Of a stretch of 64,000 bases of DNA, positions 1 to 9,004 are shown in pieces (position 1 is the first letter of the stretch; each line of letters opens with the position of its first letter). The translations under genes were made by a program, and so were the position numbers. This DNA comes from CAJQQY01 sp045106765 (lineage in GTDB: Bacteria; Bacteroidota; Bacteroidia; Chitinophagales; Saprospiraceae), in contig JBGCFD010000176.1 in the NCBI GenBank assembly GCA_045106765.1, forward strand, positions 1-64,000. Reading direction: 5' to 3'. Below the pieces are notes generated by a model, which did not search any database, was not told the origin of the DNA, and saw only the letters and a program-made list of their open reading frames with translations.

Positions 1-83
1 GAATATGCTTTTATTCGAGTTGTTTTTGATATTCTTTTTTTACACTTCAACCTACATTTTTTTTATATTTATCAAAAAAAAAC

Positions 84-1229
84 ATGGGAGGAGATTGGAA
101 AGAAATGTTTAATGCTGCATCAGAGGGCGATATTGAATTAGTAAAATATCATCTCAAAATGGGAGTTGACCTTAATTATCAACATCCTGAATATATGACT
201 TCCGTACTGATAGAATGTATTCGATTGGGAAAAATAGAAATGGTAAAATTCCTATTAAAAAACGGTGCTGATCCAAGTGCCACAGAAGGATTTGGGACAA
301 CGACAACTTTGAGTATCGCCAAATCTGAAAAGAATCACGAAGCGGTACATCTCTTAATATCATATCTTAAAAAAGGAAAATATCCAATTCCGAAAATAAG
401 AATTAATAAAATTGTAGTCACAGGAGGCAATCGAGGAATCGGAAAAGCTATTGCTCAAAAATTATTGGAAGAAAGCCAAGAAGTGGTAATCGTTTGTCGA
501 AATGAGGAAGTAGGAAAATCAGTTGTAGAAGAGTTAAAATCAAAAACAGGCAATTCAAAAATTTCAATGATTCAAGGTGATTTGTCAAGTATTCAAAAAT
601 GTAAAACGTTAATTGAAAAAATAAAAATCGAACATCCTGATATTAATATACTCATCAATAATGCAGGAATTTGGATGAGTGAAATGCAACTAAATGAAGA
701 TAAATTGGAAATGAGTTTTATGGTAAATTATTTAGCACCTTATCTTTTGTGTGATGGTTTATTTCCAATTTTGAAAAATAATCAACCTGCTAGAATTGTC
801 AATGTCAATGCAGGACTTTATGTCAAAGGAAAATTAGATGTGGAGAAAACACCTTATGGTTTAGATTTTGGTTCGATCAAAACTTATATGAATACTAAGT
901 TTTGTAATGTGATGTCTACGATTGATTTTTCAAAAAGAATAGAAGGAAGTGGAGTAACAATAAATGTAGTTCATCCAGGAGTTATCAAAACAGGATTAGG
1001 TGATTCTCCTAAATTTTTGAGTAAGGTTGTAAAATTTTTCAAACGATTTTGGAAGTCTCCAGAGTATGGAGCAGGAGCTCCAACATGGTTGGCATTGAGT
1101 GAAGAATTAGATGGTGTAAATGGAAATTATTATAATGAGAAAAAAATAATGGAATACATTGATGAAGTGAAAAATGAAAATTCAAGAGAAGCGCTACGAA
1201 TAAAAACAGAAGAAATTTTAAATAAATAA
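84..1229 (+). CDS. Ankyrin-repeat / short-chain dehydrogenase fusion
   Basis: This 381-residue protein joins two modules. Residues 1-100 resemble ankyrin repeats (AASEGDIELVKYHLKMG, then KIEMVKFLLKNGADPSA). From about residue 107 it is a classical SDR: TGGNRGIG nucleotide loop (113-120), NNAG, and the catalytic pair Tyr268/Lys272 in YMNTK. The catalytic Ser, expected at residue 243 in the strand reading IVNVNAG, is Ala, so normal oxidoreductase activity is doubtful. The closest SDR flavour by eye is the retinol-dehydrogenase/WWOX-like group, judging from the NVVHPGVIKTGL stretch. There is no signal peptide, so it should be cytoplasmic. It converges on the PrsW-like gene with 3 bp between stops. 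The start is the first ATG after an A-run. Substrate unknown. Confidence 0.85.
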   Translation: MGGDWKEMFNAASEGDIELVKYHLKMGVDLNYQHPEYMTSVLIECIRLGKIEMVKFLLKNGADPSATEGFGTTTTLSIAKSEKNHEAVHLLISYLKKGKYPIPKIRINKIVVTGGNRGIGKAIAQKLLEESQEVVIVCRNEEVGKSVVEELKSKTGNSKISMIQGDLSSIQKCKTLIEKIKIEHPDINILINNAGIWMSEMQLNEDKLEMSFMVNYLAPYLLCDGLFPILKNNQPARIVNVNAGLYVKGKLDVEKTPYGLDFGSIKTYMNTKFCNVMSTIDFSKRIEGSGVTINVVHPGVIKTGLGDSPKFLSKVVKFFKRFWKSPEYGAGAPTWLALSEELDGVNGNYYNEKKIMEYIDEVKNENSREALRIKTEEILNK

Positions 1230-1232
1230 ATT

Positions 1233-2102
1233 TTATTCTTCCTCTTCCTTTCTACTTTCTTCAACATCTCCCTCTCCTTTCATTTCATACAAAACTGCTG
1301 AAAGAATTTCATTATCTTCATGACCTAAATCACTCGGTTTATTTTCTATTTCTGTATCTAAAATTTTTTCATCATCAGGAAATGGATCAATTTGGACTTG
1401 ATTTTTAAAAGGAGAATCCTCCTGATGTCGATGGATAAATTTCCGAGAGAAAAACACACCTCCCAATAAAACAAAAGTAGCCAAAATCATTAACCAATCG
1501 TCATATCTTTGAAATAGGAAAAAATCATATAGTCCATGAACAGCAACTGCCAGAGCCAGTCCAATCAAAATATTTTTAAATAAATTAGCTCGATTAAATT
1601 TTGCTAAGCCAACATAATATCCCAAAATAACTCCAAAAACGGCATGTGATGGAACTGCTGTAAGATCTCGAACAATTGCCAAAATGATATCATCAGGCAT
1701 ACAATAAAAAATGTTTTCAATAATTGCAAAACCCATCCCAATCATTACCGCATAAACGATTCCGTCCATCGGTTCATTAAATTGTTTATGATTAAATGGA
1801 ATGGCGAGAAGAATAGTCAATTTTAAAAGTTCCTCCACTAAAGCTGTTCGGATAAAAGCAGAATAAAATAAAACACCAAAATGAGTATTCGGATCTAAAT
1901 TATTTTCTTCCACAAAAGGAGTGATCAAGTCATCCATAAATCCTTCTCCAATTCTAGCTGCATAGAAAATTGCAATACCTAATCCAAAGCAAATGGCTAA
2001 TAATGGAAGTGGTTCTTTTTCATGTTTGTCTTGTTTGACAATGAAATAACAAATCAATAATCCAGGAACAACTGATGCCAATAATGTTAGAATGAAAATC
2101 AA
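1233..2102 (-). CDS. PrsW-family intramembrane metalloprotease
   Basis: The 289-residue protein is a polytopic membrane protein of the PrsW (CAAX-like/Abi-related) protease family. The family motifs are visible: EELLK at residues 90-94, ENI at 129-131 at the end of a membrane helix, and His153 in PSHAVFGVILGYYVG, which are the likely metal ligands. The last 70 residues are acidic and hydrophilic, forming a cytoplasmic tail. PrsW of Bacillus cleaves an anti-sigma factor, but nothing here identifies a substrate. Its ATG overlaps the stop of the upstream hydrolase gene by 4 bp, so the two are probably translationally coupled. Confidence 0.85.
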   Translation of the reverse strand: MIFILTLLASVVPGLLICYFIVKQDKHEKEPLPLLAICFGLGIAIFYAARIGEGFMDDLITPFVEENNLDPNTHFGVLFYSAFIRTALVEELLKLTILLAIPFNHKQFNEPMDGIVYAVMIGMGFAIIENIFYCMPDDIILAIVRDLTAVPSHAVFGVILGYYVGLAKFNRANLFKNILIGLALAVAVHGLYDFFLFQRYDDWLMILATFVLLGGVFFSRKFIHRHQEDSPFKNQVQIDPFPDDEKILDTEIENKPSDLGHEDNEILSAVLYEMKGEGDVEESRKEEEE

Positions 2103-2926
2103 ATGTTTATTTTTTTACTAATTTCAGTTTTTGAAAAATCATTGCAATGTTTAAGAAATTGCTTGATTATTTTTCGAGTGTCTTTTGTTGCTTCAAACAT
2201 ACCCATGTGCCCAACTCCTTCCAAAACATGAATATGTGCGATATCAGGAAGTGCCGTCTGTTCCATACTTTTATCAAAAGGAATGACTTTATCATCTCTT
2301 CCAATAATAAATAAAACAGGGCATTTTATATTTTTTAAAATTTCAGAATTATCAGGTCGATTCATCATCAATTCCAAACCGCCAATGATTCCTGCTTGAG
2401 GAAATGAACTTGCTCGGTGAATCATTTTGTTAACCAAAAAATTATTACTACTCAAAAATGCAGGTGGAAATAAATTAGGAAATAGTTGCTTCACATAATG
2501 AAAGTGACTATTCTTTTTAATGAACTCAATTGACTTTGCTCGCCCTGCTTTTTTCTCTTTCGAATCAGCATAAGGAAAGGAGTGAAAAATTCCTAAGCCA
2601 CTCAAGCTAGAGGCATATTTTTTTGCAAAGGCCAAACTTACATAACCTCCCATCGAGTGACCGATCAAATGACATTTCCTAATTTCCAAATGATTTAAAA
2701 CAGACTTTACCACATCGGCAAATAATTCTACGGAAGGATGATCAATTGGTTCGGAACTTCCAAAACCCGGTAAATCTATTCGGATAATTTTATTGGATTT
2801 GAAAACAGAAATGAAATCGTCCCAAACAGAACTGTCCTCACAGAAGCCATGCAAGAAAACAATAGCGGCTCCTTTTCCTCTAGAAGAGTAGTTGATTTTT
2901 CGTTCTTTGAATTTTATTTTTGGCAT
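2099..2926 (-). CDS. Alpha/beta hydrolase
   Basis: A 275-residue alpha/beta-hydrolase fold enzyme. Visible elements are the oxyanion HGF (26-28), the nucleophile elbow GHSMGG with Ser91, the acid at Asp211/212 (GRDDKVIP) and the catalytic His240 (GVGHMGMFE). No signal peptide is seen, so it is probably cytoplasmic. It resembles the MhpC/BioH-like esterase group, but the substrate cannot be told from sequence. It is the first gene of a two-gene unit with the PrsW-like gene, overlapping it by 4 bp. Confidence 0.88.
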   Translation of the reverse strand: MPKIKFKERKINYSSRGKGAAIVFLHGFCEDSSVWDDFISVFKSNKIIRIDLPGFGSSEPIDHPSVELFADVVKSVLNHLEIRKCHLIGHSMGGYVSLAFAKKYASSLSGLGIFHSFPYADSKEKKAGRAKSIEFIKKNSHFHYVKQLFPNLFPPAFLSSNNFLVNKMIHRASSFPQAGIIGGLELMMNRPDNSEILKNIKCPVLFIIGRDDKVIPFDKSMEQTALPDIAHIHVLEGVGHMGMFEATKDTRKIIKQFLKHCNDFSKTEISKKINI

Positions 2927-3050
2927 AGTTTCTCTAGTCGGTTGTCATAAATTGGTGCTAAAATACTCTAATCATATTTGCCAACAAAATTTTGATAATT
3001 TTTTACTTGTTTGATTTTGTAATAAAATAAATGAAAAGATGACACCTCCC

Positions 3051-3174
3051 ACGTGGTGGTCTGCTTCAGCTGACCTAAAAAAGAACAAAGCGATTTTTTC
3101 AATCAAAAAAAATCACAAGGTACGTTATAAAAAATATTGTCTGCTTTTAAGTCAGTTAAAGCAAATTACTATGT
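3051..3174. repeat. Inverted-repeat element, copy A
   Basis: The left arm at 3051-3073 (ACGTGGTGGTCTGCTTCAGC then TGA) is matched by an inverted right arm at 3152-3174. The left arm agrees at 21 of 23 positions with the left arm of a second element at 38645-38787, and both copies continue into AAAGCGATTTTT. The gap between the divergent hydrolase and permease genes (2927-3237) otherwise shows no gene. The arms differ mostly by G-to-A changes, which suggests decay of an older palindrome. It could be a REP-like or MITE-like element; no transposase is nearby. Confidence 0.6.
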
Positions 3175-3237
3175 AAGAAGTATTATCATACATTTAGAAA
3201 ATTGGATATTCATTTTTCTAAAAAAAATATTTATTAA

Positions 3238-4539
3238 TTGAAACCCATTTTTCATTTCCACCAAATTCCCTACCTTCAACTTTCCAAAAATAAAAAATCT
3301 GTGTCCACTAACTCAACTCAAAAATATCAATCTCCCAACCAACGCGCTTGGAATAGATTTCTAAAAAACAAACCAGCATTGTTTGGTTTGGGATGGATCA
3401 TTTTATGTGTTGTAATTGCATTGTTAGGATATTTGATTTCGCCCGATTCGACACCCAATGTAAATGATCAAATGCCAGATATTGCTTTAAAAAATCCAGG
3501 ATTTTCCATCCAAGTTTTAAAAGTCAAGAAGAATCAAGAGTATGAAAGTCAGAATTTTTTGACGACTATGATTTTTGGAAAACCCAATCCATATCGAATG
3601 GTGCCAATCAATAATTTTGAATTTGTAGGTGACTCAATTGTAGTGGAAGAATATGCAGGATGGGATTCCGAATTCAATGAGTTAATTGAAGGTACTCCTC
3701 GGAATTTTCATTTGGCAGATGTAGTTTTCCCTATTGAGTCAAACAATGTGTCTTTTCAATATCAAGAAGAAAGTATCCACTTCAAAACTATTGATGGAGT
3801 AAATCAAAAAACATCATTAGTTGATTTGGAAAAGAAAATTCGCAAAGATCTGATGATTAAAAAAACGTATTTGCTTGGAACCGATTTGTATGGAAGAGAC
3901 ATGTTGAGCCGATTACTTTTAGGTGTTCGGATTTCACTTTTGGTAGGTTTGATTGCAGTAGGAATTTCTTTAACGATTGGATTATTGTTAGGTTCATTGG
4001 CGGGTTATTTTGGTGGGCGAGTTGATGATTTTATTATGTTATTGATAAATACGGTTTGGTCCATTCCAACATTGCTTTTAGTTTTTGCGATTGTTTTGGC
4101 TATGGGGAGAGGAATTGGAATTATCTTTTTAGCAGTTGGATTGACGATGTGGGTGGATGTGGCAAGAATTGTTCGAGGACAAGTGATGTCGTTAAAGGAA
4201 ATTCAATTTGTAGAAGCTGCTCAAAGTATGGGGTTTAAAACGTGGCGAATTATCACACGACATATTTTACCTAATATTCTAGGACCAGTAATGGTGATTG
4301 CTGCAGCGAATTTTGCTATGGCAATTTTGATAGAAGCAGGGTTAAGTTATTTAGGATTTGGAATCAAACCTCCGACACCTTCCTGGGGAACTATGTTGAA
4401 TGAAAATTATGGTTATGCTTTGAGTGGTAAACCTTTTTTAGCATTAATCCCAGCCTTAGCAATTATGTTAATGGTGTTAGCTTTTAATTTAGTGGGAAAT
4501 GGTTTTCGAGATGCATTGGATGTTAAGAGTCGAACATGA
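3238..4539 (+). CDS. ABC peptide transporter permease, OppC/DppC type
   Basis: This inner-membrane permease has the OppC N-terminal signature (SPNQRAWNRFLKNKPALFGL), a first helix at about 48-67, then GTDLYGRDMLSRLLLGVRISLLVG and four or five further helices. The EAA loop is VEAAQSMGFKTWRIITRHILPN. A segment of about 90 extra residues lies between helix 1 and the GTD motif, presumably periplasmic. The start taken here is TTG. A GTG at 3301 would give MSTNSTQKY and is at least as plausible; no ATG precedes the conserved region. No OppB, ATPase or binding protein lies beside it, unlike the complete set at 21.2-25.9 kb. Confidence 0.85.
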   Translation: MKPIFHFHQIPYLQLSKNKKSVSTNSTQKYQSPNQRAWNRFLKNKPALFGLGWIILCVVIALLGYLISPDSTPNVNDQMPDIALKNPGFSIQVLKVKKNQEYESQNFLTTMIFGKPNPYRMVPINNFEFVGDSIVVEEYAGWDSEFNELIEGTPRNFHLADVVFPIESNNVSFQYQEESIHFKTIDGVNQKTSLVDLEKKIRKDLMIKKTYLLGTDLYGRDMLSRLLLGVRISLLVGLIAVGISLTIGLLLGSLAGYFGGRVDDFIMLLINTVWSIPTLLLVFAIVLAMGRGIGIIFLAVGLTMWVDVARIVRGQVMSLKEIQFVEAAQSMGFKTWRIITRHILPNILGPVMVIAAANFAMAILIEAGLSYLGFGIKPPTPSWGTMLNENYGYALSGKPFLALIPALAIMLMVLAFNLVGNGFRDALDVKSRT

Positions 4540-4550
4540 TATTTTTTTTG

Positions 4551-4661
4551 CCACAGACTTGGACTGACTATTATGACTTCACCTACGAAGTGTTAATTTA
4601 TAAAAAAATAAACGAATGGGAGAGTCTTAAAAAAGTCATAATAGTCAGTCCAAGTCTGTGG
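4551..4661. repeat. Perfect 29-bp inverted repeat around a 53-bp centre
   Basis: The arms 4551-4579 and 4633-4661 are exact reverse complements (29 of 29; left arm begins CCACAGACTTGGACTGAC). They are flanked outside by a T-run and an A-run that continue the symmetry with a single mismatch, giving about 40 paired positions. The centre is AT-rich and non-coding. It lies 11 bp after the OppC stop, so it could end that transcript, but it is far longer than an ordinary terminator and looks like a mobile palindromic element. Confidence 0.8.
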
Positions 4662-4798
4662 TAAAAAAAATAGCAAGCAAAAGTCTTTTCTTTATCTAAT
4701 AATTAAATCAATCCCCTCTTTTTATAAAAAAGAAAATTAATACGTTATTTTTACTTCCACAAAAAAATAAAGCTAAGAAATCAAAACGCCAAAAAAGT

Positions 4799-6049
4799 AT
4801 GTCAGAATTATCAAAAATAAAAAGGGAATTGTCTCAACTCGAAAAAACAGAGCGAGAGCTCAATCTCAAGCAATTGCAAATCAATGGGCTACTAGGAATC
4901 ACTCAAGCGATCAATAATAATGTATCAGCTGATGGTTTGTATGAAATGTATGCATCATTTGTAGGTTGGGAAATGGCAGTAGAAAAAGTAGCTCTTTTGG
5001 TCAAAGAAGATTTCGGTTGGGTGTGCAAAGTACATCGAGGCATTGATGAAGAATTGATAAAAATGGATATTTCTGATCGCTTACCAAATTATCAAAGACT
5101 TAAGAATATCGAGGAAGATAAAGATCATCCACTCATCAAAGAGTTCGATGTGGTGATCCCTGTCTTACATAAAAACACACCAATTGCATACAGTTTTTTT
5201 GGAGGTTTTAGTAAAGATGATGATATGTACAGCAAGGTGAAATTTATTACCACTATCACAAATATCATCGCTGTAGCTATCGAAAATAAAAGATTATTTA
5301 AACGGCAAATCGAGCAAGAAAGACTCAATCGAGAAATGGAATTGGCTGGCGATATGCAAAAAATGTTGATTCCTAATGAGTTGCCCAAGAATGAAAAATA
5401 TGAGTTTGCTGGAATTTACAAACCTCACTTAGGACTGGGTGGAGACTATTATGATTTCTTAGAACTGGAGAATAATAAATGTGCATTTTGCATTGCAGAT
5501 ATTTCTGGAAAAGGATTGGCGGCAGCTTTGATGATGTCTAATTTTCAAGCGAATTTTCATGTATTAATTAATCGACATACAAATTTGGAGATTTTTGTTC
5601 GCGAACTCAATCAGGCATTATTTCGATTGACAAAAGGGGATCGCTTTTTGACTTTTTTTGTAGGGCACTTTTGTAAAGAAACCAGAGTACTACATTATAT
5701 CAATGCGGGACACACCGCACCCGTTTTGATGATGAATGGAGAGACTCAATTATTGACCAAAGGTTGTACGATTTTGGGTTCTTTCGAAGATTTACCAGTT
5801 GTGGAAACGGGACATTTGCAATTGACTGATGATGCTTTTATTATCACTTATACAGATGGATTAACCGATGTGCAAAATGATGAAGAGGAATATTTTGACG
5901 AAATTTTGTTAGAGGATTTTGTTAAAAAAAATTACGAACAACCACTTCCTGATTTTAACAAAAAACTCTACGATCACATTGATCAATTTAGAGGAGAGAA
6001 ACCTTTTCCAGATGACTTTACACTTTTGACTGGGAAAATATTTAGCTAG
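4799..6049 (+). CDS. SpoIIE/RsbU-type PP2C phosphatase with GAF-like domain
   Basis: The 416-residue soluble protein starts with a coiled coil (1-30), followed by a GAF-like sensor region (about 35-170), a short helix, and a SpoIIE-type serine phosphatase domain (about 185-416). Metal-binding motifs are GGDYYDF near residue 214, ADISGKG near 233 and TDGLTD near 355. Such proteins usually dephosphorylate an anti-sigma-factor antagonist in a partner-switching pathway. No STAS or HATPase partner is in the window. A well-matched promoter is not evident upstream. Confidence 0.9.
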   Translation: MSELSKIKRELSQLEKTERELNLKQLQINGLLGITQAINNNVSADGLYEMYASFVGWEMAVEKVALLVKEDFGWVCKVHRGIDEELIKMDISDRLPNYQRLKNIEEDKDHPLIKEFDVVIPVLHKNTPIAYSFFGGFSKDDDMYSKVKFITTITNIIAVAIENKRLFKRQIEQERLNREMELAGDMQKMLIPNELPKNEKYEFAGIYKPHLGLGGDYYDFLELENNKCAFCIADISGKGLAAALMMSNFQANFHVLINRHTNLEIFVRELNQALFRLTKGDRFLTFFVGHFCKETRVLHYINAGHTAPVLMMNGETQLLTKGCTILGSFEDLPVVETGHLQLTDDAFIITYTDGLTDVQNDEEEYFDEILLEDFVKKNYEQPLPDFNKKLYDHIDQFRGEKPFPDDFTLLTGKIFS

Positions 6050-6272
6050 AAAGAGTGAGTGTCCTGATATTTTTTTGAAAAAATAAAATAAAAATTCCAT
6101 TCTTAGTTTCTTAAGATACCAATACTAAATTTACCTTTTACCCAACTTTTCATTGATTCTACAGTTTAAATTTTGGTAAATCTTAAATTTATCAAGATAT
6201 TACCTTTTCTAAAATGACAATTAGTTATTTTTGAAAATCATAATGTGTTTATAAAATATTTTAGCGCAATAA

Positions 6273-7058
6273 ATGGCAAATAGAAATAACAATAACTCGT
6301 CTACTTTCATTTTTATATTCATTGCTTTTGCAATGATGACAGGAGGCATGCCTGGCTTTGTAGTCCCTTTAGTCTTGTTTTATGTTTTTTATAAAATGTT
6401 TGCCGGTGGAGATAATCGGCCAAAAAATCCAAACGGTCGAAGGCAACGTAGAGATCGGACTAGAGATTATCGAAGACGAGACACAGACTACGAGAGGCCT
6501 ACTCGAAATACTAGAAGTACTCGTACCTCTCGCCCAACGGAAAGAAGGCAAGAACGATCAACGACTCGAAGACCAGAACGAACGACTCGTAACTCTAGCC
6601 GTAAACCAGTTCGGAAGTCAAAAGATAATCCGTACAAAAAAAGCGGAATGGAAAAATATAAAGAGTATGATTATAATGGAGCGATTGAAGATTTTGAAAA
6701 ATCATTAGCTGTTGATGATTCGGATGTAGCTACTCATTTCAATATTGCATGTGCTTATTCTATCATGGAAAATAAGGAGAAATCGTTTTATCATTTGAGC
6801 AAAGCGGTAGAACTAGGATTCCGTGACTTTGAAAAAATAAAAACACATGATGCCTTGGCTTATCTGAGAATTCAAGATGATTTCGAAACTTTTGTCCAAA
6901 ATAATTATAAACTAAAAGCAGGGGCAAGTGCACAACAAGAAAAAATTACAGAACATGGAGATCTCTTAGAACAGTTAAATAAGTTAGCGGAATTGAGAGA
7001 AAAAGGATTATTGACAGAAGAAGAGTTCGTTTTACAAAAAAAGAAGCTTTTAGGGTAG
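6273..7058 (+). CDS. Membrane protein with Arg-rich linker, TPR and SHOCT domain
   Basis: The N-terminus holds one or two hydrophobic segments (about 10-45). Residues about 48-122 form an extremely Arg/Thr-rich, low-complexity stretch (for example RRQRRDRTRDYRRRDTDYE). TPR-like helices follow (YNGAIEDFEKSLAVDDSDVA, then FNIACAYSIM). The C-terminal 30 residues are a SHOCT module (LAELREKGLLTEEEF). The protein is probably anchored in the inner membrane, with the basic linker able to contact nucleic acid or anionic lipid. That role is inference. A TATTTTTG box at 6226-6233 may be its -7 element, without a clear -33. Confidence 0.75.
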   Translation: MANRNNNNSSTFIFIFIAFAMMTGGMPGFVVPLVLFYVFYKMFAGGDNRPKNPNGRRQRRDRTRDYRRRDTDYERPTRNTRSTRTSRPTERRQERSTTRRPERTTRNSSRKPVRKSKDNPYKKSGMEKYKEYDYNGAIEDFEKSLAVDDSDVATHFNIACAYSIMENKEKSFYHLSKAVELGFRDFEKIKTHDALAYLRIQDDFETFVQNNYKLKAGASAQQEKITEHGDLLEQLNKLAELREKGLLTEEEFVLQKKKLLG

Positions 7059-7422
7059 AGCATAATATATGCGAAATAAAAATATTTGAATTATACCAAT
7101 TTCCGTTATTGTCTTTTTGGCTTTTTTCTACGAAATTGTTAAACCATTCTATGAGATAATTAACATCGAAAATCACCTAACCACGCAGCTAATTTAACCG
7201 TAAAAAATTACGACTGTTAACTCCCTTTACCTTAAAATTTTGAACGTTACATTTTATAAGAAGAAGGACTTTCAAAATAGTTTTTTGAAAACTATTTAGG
7301 AAGCACTTATTTATATTAAATTTTGAATCAAACTTTTGGGAAAAATTTAACAATCTTTTTTCAACGAATCAGGAGAGATAACCGTTTTTTAAATACTTAA
7401 ACAAATATAAACGAGAATAAAT
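7059..7422. other. Intergenic region, 364 bp, no gene seen
   Basis: No convincing reading frame or RNA gene is visible. A perfect 10-bp stem with a 3-nt loop lies at 7275-7297 (AAATAGTTTT arm), but no T-run follows it, so I do not call it a terminator. The remainder is AT-rich leader for the CBS gene. Confidence 0.5.
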
Positions 7423-8088
7423 ATGATTGCCGAAAATTTGTTATCACATACTATAATCCCATTGCGGACTTCAGATTCAGGAGCAGAGGCACTCGGCATC
7501 ATGAATGATTTTTATGTACGCCATTTGCCGATTGTCAATGACAAGCAATTGCTTGGGTTGATTGCAGAAGATGAAATCTTGGAGCATGATATCGAAGAGG
7601 CTATTGGTTCATACTCTCTTTCGATGACGAAACCATATGTTAAAGAGACGGATCATCTATATGATGTGCTGAAGATATTAAGTGAATATCAATTAACAGT
7701 TGTTCCAGTTGTGGATGCGGAAAATAATTATAAAGGATTAATTTCTCAAGATGATTTAGTTCGATATTTTGCTAATACAGGTTCATTTACCGAACCAGGA
7801 AGTATCATCGTTTTGGAAATGAATAAACGAGATTATTCATTGGCAGAGATTTCAAGAATTGTAGAATCGGAAGGAGCTGCAATATTGAGTACATTTATTA
7901 CGTCAAATTTAGAAACTGAAAGAATTGATGTCACAGTAAAAATTAATCGACAAGATTTACAACTGCAACGAATCATTTCTTCATTTGAAAGATTTGAATA
8001 TACGATCAAAGCATCATTCCAAGAAGCCGATTATTTTGATGGTTTGCAAGAACGATACGATTCGCTAATGAGTTATTTAAATGTTTAA
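7423..8088 (+). CDS. CBS-domain pair protein, AcuB-like
   Basis: A 221-residue cytoplasmic protein with two tandem CBS motifs (about 1-55 and 68-125; note VRHLPIVNDKQLLGLIAED and TVVPVVDAENNYKGLISQDD). A C-terminal segment of about 85 residues resembles an ACT-like regulatory fold. CBS pairs usually bind adenine nucleotides. In many Bacteroidota a protein of this kind sits near NAD kinase, uppS and bamA. Here it is separate from uppS and bamA, which are 24-28 kb away. Its partner is unknown. Confidence 0.85.
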   Translation: MIAENLLSHTIIPLRTSDSGAEALGIMNDFYVRHLPIVNDKQLLGLIAEDEILEHDIEEAIGSYSLSMTKPYVKETDHLYDVLKILSEYQLTVVPVVDAENNYKGLISQDDLVRYFANTGSFTEPGSIIVLEMNKRDYSLAEISRIVESEGAAILSTFITSNLETERIDVTVKINRQDLQLQRIISSFERFEYTIKASFQEADYFDGLQERYDSLMSYLNV

Positions 8089-8142
8089 ATAGGAGGCAGT
8101 CAGGTTGATCGTTGCACGCTCGGTTGGAACGATACAAAGTAT

Positions 8143-8625
8143 TTATCTCTGATAAAGATAAATTTTTGTAATCAGTCCATTTATAGTAAAATCCACTACT
8201 TTTCGGGGCTCCCAGGCAGGGAGGTCAAAATCGTGTGTGACAATTCTAGCTCCAATGGGAAGTTCTGTTTCTAATTTTAAAGAAAGCTTCCCAAGTACAT
8301 TTCTATTCAGGTATAAAATCAAAGCAGTCATTTCCTTAAATTGAATATTCATAAAACTTTCTTTTCGTATTTCAATTTTGTCCAAGAATCCTGCTTTTTC
8401 AATATTCTTTTTTGATAATTCAATTGCATGTGGTAAAAGCTCATAACCAATTCCATTGGTATTATATTCTTGACAAGCCTGAATCAAACATTGTCCATCA
8501 CCACTTCCTAAATCATATAGGATTTCCCCTTTCTTCAATTCTAAAAGCTCTAATTTTTTTTGAATAAGCCTATCTGGGGTTATTGCATAAATTTCAACAA
8601 TTTCATTAGGCGTATTTCTTTCCAT
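8143..8625 (-). CDS. Class I SAM-dependent methyltransferase, FAM173-like
   Basis: This 160-residue protein has the SAM-binding motif I DLGSGDG (38-44), the motif II acidic residue in GIGYELLPHAIELS, and a late motif in ILYLNRNV. The conserved ending region IVTHDFDLPAWEP is typical of small bacterial proteins related to the FAM173 lysine methyltransferases. The substrate is unknown. It converges on the CBS gene. A hairpin at 8142-8162 overlaps its last codons and is followed by five T on the + strand, so it may end CBS transcripts. Confidence 0.8.
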   Translation of the reverse strand: MERNTPNEIVEIYAITPDRLIQKKLELLELKKGEILYDLGSGDGQCLIQACQEYNTNGIGYELLPHAIELSKKNIEKAGFLDKIEIRKESFMNIQFKEMTALILYLNRNVLGKLSLKLETELPIGARIVTHDFDLPAWEPRKVVDFTINGLITKIYLYQR

Positions 8626-8840
8626 ATCTAAAAATTCATTTGAAAGTAATTTTAACTTGGATTCCTTCTTATTCTCTGTTTGACCTAAATTAAACGGACT
8701 TGAATTTTTTAAATGGAGAACATATATAACATTTACGTTAGTTTTAATGTCTAATAGAGTCTATTCTAAATGAAATTGTATAGTGTGTTGTAAAACGTCT
8801 AATGTTCAACGTCCATCGAATGAAGTCCAATATAAAACAA

Positions 8841-8874
8841 AAAAAGCCCTGAGATATACATCTCAGAGCTTTAT
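8841..8874 (-). terminator. Terminator downstream of tRNA-Asn
   Basis: The stem is CTGAGAT/ATCTCAG with loop ATAC (8849-8866), extended by an AGC/GCT pairing after one mismatch. On the minus strand it is followed by a run of seven T. It lies 6 bp past the tRNA 3' end. Confidence 0.8.
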
Positions 8875-8879
8875 TTTTG

Positions 8880-8953
8880 CGCCCCTTCAAGGACTCGAAC
8901 CTTGGACCTGCGGATTAACAGTCCGACGCTCTAACCAGCTGAGCTAAAGGGGC
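8880..8953 (-). tRNA. tRNA-Asn (GTT)
   Basis: The minus strand folds as a full cloverleaf of 74 nt. The acceptor stem is GCCCCTT/AAGGGGC with discriminator G, the D arm contains AGCTCAGCTGGTTAGAGC, the anticodon loop reads CTGTTAA (anticodon GTT) and the T arm contains GGTTCGAGTCC. CCA is not encoded. It has its own promoter and terminator and stands alone. Confidence 0.97.
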
Positions 8954-9004
8954 AATTGTACTAATAAAAACATAAAATTGCTTCTATCTTTTTAAAAGCG
9001 AACG

